A stretch of 64,000 bases of DNA from Cryptosporidium bovis (lineage: Eukaryota; Apicomplexa; Conoidasida; Eucoccidiorida; Cryptosporidiidae). The DNA lies in contig VHIT02000054.1 of the NCBI GenBank assembly GCA_009768925.2, forward strand, positions 496,001-560,000. The letters run 5' to 3'. A program made the translations under genes and the position numbers. This document shows, in pieces, positions 49,709-58,624 of this stretch. The notes under the pieces were generated by a model, which saw only the letters and a list, made by a program, of their open reading frames with translations, was not told where the DNA came from and searched no databases. Position 1 is the stretch's first letter. Each line of letters begins with the position of its first letter.

Positions 49709-52700
49709 ATGGGTGATCATAGTCAGGTAATGGACAGTGTAATAGCTACTCCAAGAGCTTCAAGTAATGGGAGCATTTTTTGGGTAACACCGACTCAATT
49801 TAATCCTCAAACGGGAACTTATCAAACACACTATTATTCAGATGATTTGGTTAAGTCTGGAACAGTAAGTGTGGGGACTCCAACTTGGAAGAATAACTCA
49901 ATGGTTCCACATAATATGTCAAAGTCATATGGTGGAGTGAATAAGTCAGTGGCAGCACCAATATTGATTCCACCTCCGGTGCAAAGTAGGAATGTAAGTA
50001 ATTACGATGAACCTGTAGTTAGGATACCAGAGGGAATAAAAGAATTAGAATATGAGGAGGATGACGATGATCAAAGTGTGGTTGATATAAAACAATTAAA
50101 TAAAAGTTGTGAATATGATTCAGAGAATGGTGATAACTCAAATAGAGCGAAAAATGTAGTGGATGCAGTCGTTGCGTTGGGACGTGTATTGGTTAAGGAT
50201 TTACAAAGAGCGGTTCCAAATATATCTCAAGGTGGCAGTAAGATATTTGACAACTGTTTAGCAGGTAGTAATAATTTATTAGACAATGAATTAACATTCT
50301 CACCAAGGAATATATTAAGAGATACACTGAAGGATAATGCAAATAATGTCAGGCCACACTTGCTTCCAAATGGTTTAACATTACAAGAGTTACCAAAATC
50401 AAGTAATCAAAATGTGAATAGCAATATAATAAATCTATCTTCGTCAACACTACTGTGCTCAGATTTGTTTTTTGATCAAAATAAATATCCAAGATTAACA
50501 TTGGTATCATATGATTCGTCAAATTTAAAGACTAATGGTTTGCAATTTGAGAATGAAACAATAAAGCGTTTAAATACTGACTTTTCTGATTTACCTCTCT
50601 GTATAATAAGCTTGATTGACTGTAAAGATGGATTATTTTCAAAATTGTTATTGACACCAGATTTGGAATATAGTCCAAATTTAAATAGTTATTTAAATAG
50701 CAATAATCTTAATTCCCAAAAAAGAATAAGTTTAGTTGATTTGTACTACTGGTATAAAGATGAGGAGTTTATTTATTTATTACTGGATGTCAAAGCATCA
50801 ATCATACCAAAATTGCATGATATATTAATCTTATTTGTAAATTCAATTTCATCGTGTGTAATAATGAACAATACTGGGATTATAAATCAAGAGTCACTAA
50901 ATAAATTATCATTAATAGGTGAACTACAAAAACAATTTGAGAGAAGGCAAGATGAAATAATAACAAAATTGTTAAAAATAAATAAAAATGAAGAAGGTGA
51001 CGCAAATAATGGGTACAATACACCAAAAAGAAGGGGAGAATCATTAAATAGTGTCAATAATAAAAATGACGATAACATTGATTCAAAGTATTCGGCACAA
51101 GGAAATCCACTATTATTATTAACTCCAAGATACAAACCAATATTAGACTCCGAATCAAAAAATAACAGACAATCAATGAATAGTGAAGATAATGATGTTG
51201 TAATTAATAAAAATGTCGGCAGTATTAAAAATACAACAAGAAACTTATTATGTACATTAAGAACAACTCCAAGGCCATACTTTATTTGGATGTTACATGA
51301 TTTTAATTATATATTATATGATAAAACAAATAATATGATATGGAATAGTATTGATTATTTTGAGACGTTATTGAATGAATTAGGATGCGGGTATGACGCT
51401 GATAAAACAAGAATAAGTTACTATGAAAATTTGAAATTATATATAAGATCTTATTATGCAATGAAAGAGTGTCATACATTAGTATCACCATACAATGAAA
51501 GTGATAAAAATAACGGTAATATGTTGAGAATAGATCATTTAAAACAAATTTCTTGTTTTAGACAAAGATTACTGGGAATAAGTAAGAATCATGCATTAAG
51601 TTATAAAATAGGGCAATACAATTCGTCATCGTCAATAAAACGCTTTATAAGTATATATGTTAGTGTATTAGAAAATATGGCCTCAAATAATATATCAGAG
51701 ATAAGTGAGGTGGTACAAAAAAGATTTTGTGATAGAATATTGGATGATATAGGCGATTATTATGTTAGTGAACATGCCAAATTAATTGATATGTTACCAA
51801 TGAGTGAGAGTTTATTAAAAGAAAGAATTGTTGAAACAAAAACAAAGTGTATGTATTTATACAAGGAATATACAAGTAAATATATAGATACAGATATATA
51901 TATAGATTATAAAATAAAATTACAAAATTACTTGCAAAAAAGAGAGGATGAAACACTGGCTGAAAATTCAAGAATATCTGTTAAATATTGCAAAACATAT
52001 TTAAAGGAAATTTCTGATAAGACTATATTGAGTAAATTTAATTGCAAAAGTAATGGTGTTGTAAAATCGAGATCTGATATCGGATTATCTGATTTTAATG
52101 ATGACAAAAGGAATAAAACTCCATATTTAATATTTGATTTAGAAAAGGATTTGGAGGAATTGCATAATACAATGTTAACAAGTTTGTCAGACAAAGTACC
52201 TAAAGAAGTATCGTTAAATTGTTTCCTTGAATTAGCGAATAGGTTAAGAAACGAATGGTATAGTTTAAACAAAATAAAAGATGATAGTAAGGTTTCAACT
52301 GATTTATTGAAAGGAAGAATATCAGTAGAAAACTGTTTTGGTGGTAATAGTATTTCAGGTGGAGTTTCATCAATAAGATTATCACACAATATGGATAATG
52401 AATTTCTAAGAAGGATGGAAACTCCAGAAATGTTGGTTAATAGATTAAGCAATAATTTGGATGAAATAGATTCAGACTATAATTGTTATACGATCATGCA
52501 GAAAAAAGAGTTACTGGAAGATATATTGTTGGAAGCATTGAAAAAAAAAGATAGATTAGGTGATTTTTATGATGAAAATAAGCTGTGTGAGTTAGATTCA
52601 CTAATAACAACTGTCCAAGATAAATTAGATGTTGTTAATACGGAAAGAAAGAGTATGTTAGATAATGATGAGATGCAAAGGCAGGTAATATTAAGGCAGA

Positions 52701-52843
52701 AACGTAAAAATTGGAGAAGAATATTTTCATGTTTTAAAAGAGATAATGAATTAGAAAATATGAGATTTAACAATGATAATGGTGTACATATGGATGATTA
52801 CAATGCGGTTCATTCGGTAAATAATCATAATGATATGTATTAA
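49709..52843 (+). CDS. Guanylate-binding-protein-like (GBP) protein with degenerate G domain
   Basis: The 1044-residue protein has a disordered N-terminal region, then a segment that follows the large-GTPase GBP layout. LCIISLIDCKDGLFSKLLL sits where the P-loop GxxxxGKS should be (residues ~298-314), yet Lys and Ser are absent. IYLLLDVKAS (Asp360) sits in the place of LLDTEG. ILFVNSISSCVIMNNTGIINQESLNKLSLIGEL matches the GBP segment after it. FIWMLHDF (525-532) replaces the guanine-binding WxxRDF, with Arg changed to His530. Downstream, IRSYYAMKECHTL, an ISCFRQRLLGIS stretch and helical regions resemble the GBP middle and helical domains. The basic end contains FSCFKRD. It is probably unable to bind GTP. 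Family is inferred from motif order only. Confidence 0.6.
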   Translation: MGDHSQVMDSVIATPRASSNGSIFWVTPTQFNPQTGTYQTHYYSDDLVKSGTVSVGTPTWKNNSMVPHNMSKSYGGVNKSVAAPILIPPPVQSRNVSNYDEPVVRIPEGIKELEYEEDDDDQSVVDIKQLNKSCEYDSENGDNSNRAKNVVDAVVALGRVLVKDLQRAVPNISQGGSKIFDNCLAGSNNLLDNELTFSPRNILRDTLKDNANNVRPHLLPNGLTLQELPKSSNQNVNSNIINLSSSTLLCSDLFFDQNKYPRLTLVSYDSSNLKTNGLQFENETIKRLNTDFSDLPLCIISLIDCKDGLFSKLLLTPDLEYSPNLNSYLNSNNLNSQKRISLVDLYYWYKDEEFIYLLLDVKASIIPKLHDILILFVNSISSCVIMNNTGIINQESLNKLSLIGELQKQFERRQDEIITKLLKINKNEEGDANNGYNTPKRRGESLNSVNNKNDDNIDSKYSAQGNPLLLLTPRYKPILDSESKNNRQSMNSEDNDVVINKNVGSIKNTTRNLLCTLRTTPRPYFIWMLHDFNYILYDKTNNMIWNSIDYFETLLNELGCGYDADKTRISYYENLKLYIRSYYAMKECHTLVSPYNESDKNNGNMLRIDHLKQISCFRQRLLGISKNHALSYKIGQYNSSSSIKRFISIYVSVLENMASNNISEISEVVQKRFCDRILDDIGDYYVSEHAKLIDMLPMSESLLKERIVETKTKCMYLYKEYTSKYIDTDIYIDYKIKLQNYLQKREDETLAENSRISVKYCKTYLKEISDKTILSKFNCKSNGVVKSRSDIGLSDFNDDKRNKTPYLIFDLEKDLEELHNTMLTSLSDKVPKEVSLNCFLELANRLRNEWYSLNKIKDDSKVSTDLLKGRISVENCFGGNSISGGVSSIRLSHNMDNEFLRRMETPEMLVNRLSNNLDEIDSDYNCYTIMQKKELLEDILLEALKKKDRLGDFYDENKLCELDSLITTVQDKLDVVNTERKSMLDNDEMQRQVILRQKRKNWRRIFSCFKRDNELENMRFNNDNGVHMDDYNAVHSVNNHNDMY

Positions 52844-53296
52844 GTAAATTAAAATGAGTAAAGAATAATTGTGATTAACTTCGTAAAATTTGTATTATAG
52901 TTAATTACTATTGCTTATTTCATTGTCTATAAGTTGCTAGTAGCAATAACTTATTTTTTAGTATTTGTTTGTTTAATCACAATAAAATATAGGGTTATAT
53001 TTTTAAAGATTAGCGTGGATTAAAAGGAACTTTATATAAACTTATATTGAATGTAGTCTGTTTTTGTATGTGTTTTTTTTCTAAGTAGTTTCTTACTGTT
53101 ATAGCGAAAAATTACTGGAGTAGTAACCATTAACCGTTAAATGCCAGTGTATGTATGATGTAGTGGAAAGGGTCATGATTCACCTTCATACAAAAGGTAA
53201 TATTTATTGTAAAGATAAAATTAGCGAAAATAGAGAAATATGTATATAAAATAAGGACACTAATAAAAGCAGCTAAATACTAATGAGGAAATTGGC
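52844..53296. other. Convergent intergenic region
   Basis: About 450 bp of AT-rich DNA separate the stops of the GBP-like and EF-hand genes. It shows only A/T-rich tracts. No ORF or RNA gene was found. Confidence 0.55.
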
Positions 53297-55129
53297 TTAA
53301 CGATAATATGGTGACATCTTAATGTTTGTATGTCCTTCAGAAGGTATATTATAGTATGGAGATGCAGACCCAAATGTTGATCTGTAGTTAGACAGAGGAT
53401 CTGGAGTGTAAAGAGTGTTATTAATAGGCGATATTAGATTATTACTGAGTATTTGATTATTTTTTCTAGTGATTGTACTGTTAATTGAATTAATGTTTGT
53501 ATGATTAGGAGTGCTGATATTATAAATATTTGGTGAATAATTTAAATTATTATCGACATTATGTAGATTATTGTGGTCACCAACATTTTGGTTGTTATAA
53601 GGATTAGTACTTCTATTAAATGAATCATAAACATTGCTATATGGTGATATATAGGATAGTTTTGTGGACTGATTGCCGTTTTTATTTATATGTTCAACTG
53701 ATTCACTTAATGGAGTATTATATATATTATTAACAAAACTTTGTGGGGATTGAAAATGTGAGTTATTCGTGTTAATATTTGAATTAATATTTATCGTCTT
53801 AGGATCTTTTGGACTGTTGTTATTATGATGGTTCAATTTAATAGGTGATGAGCTATTTTTCTGAATAAATATATCATTTCTACATCTAAGCAAGTTAACA
53901 GTTCCATTGAGTATCCCATTATTAACAATCAGATAAAAATCATCATAACTGCAATACATCTTATTAAGATAATCATTAATTATTTGTTTAGCTAGTTTTT
54001 TGGATTTATCAGACGATAGATGCGTTCTTTTCCTCGTTTTATCACTACTAATCGTAACTTTAATGATGCTAATATGTTCAATTAACTTGGCTAGTTCATC
54101 TATAGACAGTACACCATCTCTATTTGAATCGTAATAAAAGAATATAAATTGAAGTCTCAATTTATTAAAGTTTTTAGCATTCCTCTCCTTAGTGTTATAT
54201 GGTCTAAAAATGAGCATTCCTGTTAAAAACTCAACTTCTGTGATATATTCATCTTGATTTCTGTCCATAACATTAAATATAGTACCCCTATATCCAACTT
54301 CGATGATATTTACATAATCCATCAGTTTCTCAAATTCAATACTCGATATGAATCCTTTTATTGTGTTCGAAAAAGAATTAAAGAGATTTGAAAGGTAATT
54401 ACATTCGTTTTGCACATCCAATTCAACTACTGCCAATGGTAAAAGTTTTGAATAACTGTTCCATTCTTTCCAACTTGAATTATTAATTGTGCTAGTATTA
54501 TTTTTTATCGAAGATATTCCAAATATTTGATTTGATTTACTCTTGTTTACAAATTGAGATGCTCTTAGTTGAGGCTCTGTAACGAATCCCGTTCCTGAAA
54601 TCTGCCCTGTCGTTGAGTTCGCTGTAATTCCTGCTACTCCGCCGTTAACTGTTGCTAAATTCCCAGGCTCACCAGTTATTCCAGTAATCCCAGTTCCAGG
54701 ACTTATTTCTAGTGTCTTGGAGAATCCTTTATTGTTACCAATGTTATTTTCCACGGTTAATCTGTTGTTTACACCATTTATTAATGCTCCATCTTTGCAA
54801 TAATAATAGTCATAGTTGCTGCTGTTTGCATTATACATTCTAATTCTGTTAGGTGCCATTTCAGAAGAAATGTCATTGTTTTTCAAAGTGTTATAGTTAA
54901 AGTTATTATTGCTAAATATCTCATTTCCTTTATTATAACAGGAACTAGGCTTGTAATTAATTACTCTTGAGTATGTACTCGGGGAAGCAAAGTATGTATT
55001 GCCACCGTTATTCACACAACCATCACCACTAGTGCTATTTACGTCCATAAATTCACTGTTTTTGTGAATATTTATGCCTCTCATACAATCACCAATATCT
55101 TGAAGGTTGTTATTCACAATTCGGTTCAT
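53297..55129 (-). CDS. EF-hand calcium-binding protein with long low-complexity ends
   Basis: The 610-residue protein contains two canonical EF-hand loops: DRNQDEYITEVE (289-300) and DSNRDGVLSIDE (334-345). Both have Asp/Asn at the calcium positions and Glu at position 12. A preceding segment (LFNSFSNTIKGFISSIEFEKLM) looks like a degenerate EF-hand. The N-terminal 200 residues are Asn/Tyr/Gly-rich, and residues ~410-610 are Asn/Ser/Pro-rich. It has no catalytic domain, signal peptide or membrane segment. It is probably a calcium sensor of unknown partner. A divergent kinase gene lies across the 1.7 kb spacer. Confidence 0.72.
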   Translation of the reverse strand: MNRIVNNNLQDIGDCMRGINIHKNSEFMDVNSTSGDGCVNNGGNTYFASPSTYSRVINYKPSSCYNKGNEIFSNNNFNYNTLKNNDISSEMAPNRIRMYNANSSNYDYYYCKDGALINGVNNRLTVENNIGNNKGFSKTLEISPGTGITGITGEPGNLATVNGGVAGITANSTTGQISGTGFVTEPQLRASQFVNKSKSNQIFGISSIKNNTSTINNSSWKEWNSYSKLLPLAVVELDVQNECNYLSNLFNSFSNTIKGFISSIEFEKLMDYVNIIEVGYRGTIFNVMDRNQDEYITEVEFLTGMLIFRPYNTKERNAKNFNKLRLQFIFFYYDSNRDGVLSIDELAKLIEHISIIKVTISSDKTRKRTHLSSDKSKKLAKQIINDYLNKMYCSYDDFYLIVNNGILNGTVNLLRCRNDIFIQKNSSSPIKLNHHNNNSPKDPKTININSNINTNNSHFQSPQSFVNNIYNTPLSESVEHINKNGNQSTKLSYISPYSNVYDSFNRSTNPYNNQNVGDHNNLHNVDNNLNYSPNIYNISTPNHTNINSINSTITRKNNQILSNNLISPINNTLYTPDPLSNYRSTFGSASPYYNIPSEGHTNIKMSPYYR

Positions 55130-55592
55130 TATTTACCCTGTGTACTTGCACTTGTACTGTTATTGATTTGTTTTTCTGTCACTATTAATTATACTATTTA
55201 AAGAGAGAGGTGTGCTTGTGTAGGATGTATGTAGTTACAATTTAACTAGCTTTGTTTTAACTTTAATAAAAAAACAGATATTAGTACTAGTAATATCGAC
55301 AACAATGAATCCTCACCTTATGTTAATGTTAATTTATCTCTCAAAAGTAATATCTTACTTATTCGATCTAAAATATTCTAAAGTGAACACATAAAATGAG
55401 AATGTATTAACAGATTTTTCTCTTGATATTTAGTACATTTACTAAATATTTATTTTATTATACTTTACTAGTAACACTGATATTAATTATAACACCACTT
55501 AGTAGATATTATCTATATACAATAATAGTGGCTGAATTACCCGCCATTTTACATTTATGTTGTGTCACGCAGTGTATAATTAAATAAATACA

Positions 55593-55600
55593 TGCATGCA
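55593..55600. promoter_or_regulatory. TGCATGCA motif (ApiAP2-like site)
   Basis: A perfect palindrome 464 bp upstream of the EF-hand gene start. Function inferred. Confidence 0.35.
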
Positions 55601-56215
55601 AATAAATAACAAAAAAAGGTTTAGTTAGAAATAAACTGGCAAACAATAATATTGAATCAAATGCTGAGTTGGACTTGTATGTGTTTCGAGAGCAGCTCTC
55701 TTAGTGTCAGTCTTTGCTTTATTGCAGCCGCTCTGTAAATGTAAACAGTAATTTGCACATTAGTGAATACAAATAGTATTAGGTAAATAAGCTTTATCCT
55801 GCATTCTTTAAATTAGACTTTAGCTGCACGCACCCACATGTAATTTATATTATTGTGCCATTAAAATTGGAGTCAGTGATTTGTAGTAAGTGTTCTTTTC
55901 TTTCTTTTTTACCGCTATCGCCGTAGATAATCATTATTCCAGTGGATAAATAGCATTTCTATCGGTTTACTAACAAAAACAGGTGAGGGAGAAGAACAAC
56001 AAGTGATTTAATAAGTGAGGAGCGGAGTAATGCGTAGAGAGAAATAATAACAAGATTTTGTCGGCAGACAAAAATTGTTTTCTCCAATGAACGACGAAAT
56101 ATTCCACATTAGTAAGAAAACAAGTGTTGTGAACTGTGATTGCAAAAATGGAAATTAGGATACTATCTTAATTTAATACTACTTTCCACTAATCAGCTAG
56201 AAAATAAGTAATAGT

Positions 56216-56221
56216 GGCGCC
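56216..56221. promoter_or_regulatory. GGCGCC palindrome (E2F-like site)
   Basis: Context GTGGCGCCATCC, about 600 bp upstream of the kinase start. Role inferred from motif. Confidence 0.35.
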
Positions 56222-56817
56222 ATCCCGGTGTGTGTCATGTCGCAAATACATGAATAATATGCTATAGCAATGGTATTGTGTCTATTAAATAATACTAGAG
56301 GATAAAGGGAAAGTTGAAACGAGGAAAGGAAAATAAAACAATATATATGTATTGCAGATAAAATTATAAATACTTTGGGAAGAGGATACAAGGGAAAGGG
56401 GTGATCACAAGCTTGTAATACAGACATACACCACAGTTATTTTATCTAGGGCGAAACTAAAGGTAAATAAAATTCATTTATTAATTTAGATAACAGAAAT
56501 TATTTGCATTTAAAAGAGGTTTGTGCTGCATTATTTACAAATACGGTTTTGTGAATAAATAAAGGTGAAATCGTAAAAGTTATTGTTTAGTCCCAATCAT
56601 ATAAAAAAGGGTACGAGGTGCATAGTACAATTGGTAAAGTAGGGGATAAAAGAGAAAAAACTAAGATGCCTATAATACAATCACAACCACTACAGACTAT
56701 TCAGCATTGAAAACACAACATAAAATAAGCGAAGTAAAACATATTTCAGGTCTTGGATTTATTTGCCGATTTTTTTGTCCTAAATGATTAATAACAGTAA
56801 ATTACTTTATATTAAAA

Positions 56818-58608
56818 ATGGAGGATAAAAACGATACAAAATTAGACATATATTCATTTAAAGGTAATATAGAAACATATAATATAGTTGACACAATACA
56901 GGATAGTCTGTATGGTAAGGTATATCAGGGATATGGGACAGATAGTGGTACAATGGTAGCAATAAAGTTATTAAATAAGAATGATATAATAACAAAAGAA
57001 ATGAACAGATTGTTACCAGAAACACCGTTAGCAGAGGTATTTTTTGCGGAAGAAATGTCAAATCATGAATATCTAGCTACCATAAGGGACGTATTTGAAA
57101 CAGATAAATACCACTGTATAGTGAGTGATTTGGCGGATGGAGAAGATCTGCTGGAACTACTTAGAAAGAATAGATACGGTTTGGATGAATACAAGACACG
57201 TGTATTTATGAAACAGGCAGCTATAGCGCTTAATGAATGTCATAATCGTGGTTTTGCATTACAAGATTTTAGTTTGGAAAACTGTTTATTATATAAAGTT
57301 GATGAAGAGTGCAGTGAAAATGGAAGCAATGAGAGGAAGTATAAAATTAAGGTATGCGATCCAGGTCAAGCTATTAGGTTTGGTAAATATATAAATAATG
57401 TGGAAATACCTGTTCCACACATAGGTTGTATAGGTAAGAAATTTAGGCCACCAGAAATATTTTCAAAGAAACCATATTATGCAAGCAAAGTTGATAGTTG
57501 GTGTTTAGGATGGAGTACGTTTTACTTATTATTTGGAATAGAATTATTTGAGAGTGTACACCAAGTTGATAATGATATAAGATGGCAATGGTATAGCTTG
57601 GGATATCGTGATTATCTGTACTCATATTTGGGATTAAAAGACAAATTAGACAATGTAACTAGGTCATTTATAGAATCCTTGGTTAATCCAGATCCAATAA
57701 AAAGAATGAGTATAAAAGAAGCATTGGAACATCCTTTTTTAAAGGAGGTTAATGAGAAAGAGAATATCATTTTGAATGACTGGGGAAGAGGATTATCTAT
57801 GAATAATATTACCAAAAGTAAAGGCAGCAATATAAATGTTAAAACACCATTTATTCCCGATATATATATAAAAAAATACAAGAAATTGTACTGTTCTAAA
57901 GATAAACCAAGTGGATATTGTCCTAATATTAATAGCCAAAATAATAATTCATGTCCATTAATGTTGTCACAGTTCCCAGTTAATAGTAATAACATTACAT
58001 ACAATCAGCAACAAAAACAGTATCAACAAATGAATGTGTTTAAACGCCAACATATGAATTTGTTTCAAAAAAGAGCCAGTACGAGGAACAATTATCTCGG
58101 AGTTAATAGCAGTGGTAATAACAATAATAATTACTATCGTTGTGACAGAATTTGTAATATGTTACATCATAATAATTATTCAATTAGAGTAGTGAACATA
58201 AATAACCAGTCACTAGATCCTCAAAAACATAGCTTAATTGGCAAACAAATGGACAAAACTTCAAGTCAAATTAGTAATAATATTAAAGAGAATAGTAATA
58301 ATCTTTTAGTAAATCCAATGCTGTTTCAATCATGTAATATACCTAATTACAATAATATTGTGAATAAAGTAGGTTTAAACAATGCAAAAAACCAGAATGA
58401 TCCAGCAATTTTCTCAAATTCATACGTACCTCCAACTAGCAATCACAGTGAAGGCTTTAAAGATGAAAAAACAGGGTTATTTAATTTCTCATTTGGATTT
58501 AAGTTCGGCGGAATGTTTTCACCTAATAATTTTAGTAATAATGGAGCATCTTTGAGTTACATTCCCCCAATGCAGAAGATGAATAATTATTATAGAAGGA
58601 ACGTATGA
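56818..58608 (+). CDS. Divergent serine/threonine-type protein kinase
   Basis: The 596-residue protein has a kinase domain over residues ~20-310. Visible elements are a reduced Gly loop (DSLYGKVYQG), the ATP-anchoring Lys50 in VAIK, the catalytic Asp150 in ALQDFSLEN (usual HRDLKPEN; His, Arg and the Lys are replaced), and the metal-binding Asp181 in DPGQA (usual DFG). GKKFRPPEI and SKVDSWCLGWSTFYLLFG correspond to the APE and D-x-W-x-L-G motifs; PDPIKRMSIKEALEHPFL ends the domain. The key Lys, Asp, Asn and Asp are present, so activity is possible. The C-terminal half is Asn/Gln-rich and disordered. I cannot assign a kinase group. Confidence 0.85.
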   Translation: MEDKNDTKLDIYSFKGNIETYNIVDTIQDSLYGKVYQGYGTDSGTMVAIKLLNKNDIITKEMNRLLPETPLAEVFFAEEMSNHEYLATIRDVFETDKYHCIVSDLADGEDLLELLRKNRYGLDEYKTRVFMKQAAIALNECHNRGFALQDFSLENCLLYKVDEECSENGSNERKYKIKVCDPGQAIRFGKYINNVEIPVPHIGCIGKKFRPPEIFSKKPYYASKVDSWCLGWSTFYLLFGIELFESVHQVDNDIRWQWYSLGYRDYLYSYLGLKDKLDNVTRSFIESLVNPDPIKRMSIKEALEHPFLKEVNEKENIILNDWGRGLSMNNITKSKGSNINVKTPFIPDIYIKKYKKLYCSKDKPSGYCPNINSQNNNSCPLMLSQFPVNSNNITYNQQQKQYQQMNVFKRQHMNLFQKRASTRNNYLGVNSSGNNNNNYYRCDRICNMLHHNNYSIRVVNINNQSLDPQKHSLIGKQMDKTSSQISNNIKENSNNLLVNPMLFQSCNIPNYNNIVNKVGLNNAKNQNDPAIFSNSYVPPTSNHSEGFKDEKTGLFNFSFGFKFGGMFSPNNFSNNGASLSYIPPMQKMNNYYRRNV

Positions 58609-58624
58609 ACGTATAGCTGATCTT

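Larger units (their letters stand above)
55130..56817. other. Long divergent intergenic region, EF-hand / kinase
   Basis: This 1.7 kb spacer is the largest gene-free stretch in the right half. It contains TGCATGCA (55593-55600), GGCGCC (56216-56221), a 13-bp palindrome GAGAGCAGCTCTC (55688-55700) and a 7-bp stem hairpin (56056-56073). No RNA gene was recognised. A short minus-strand frame at 56197-56427 lacks supporting features. Confidence 0.55.

Noticed and set aside
56197..56427. 76-residue minus-strand frame in the EF-hand/kinase spacer
   Set aside because: It has a hydrophobic, low-information composition and no recognisable features.
56615..56700. tRNA-like A box (ACAATTGGTAAAGTA)
   Set aside because: No T arm or B box follows and no cloverleaf can be drawn.
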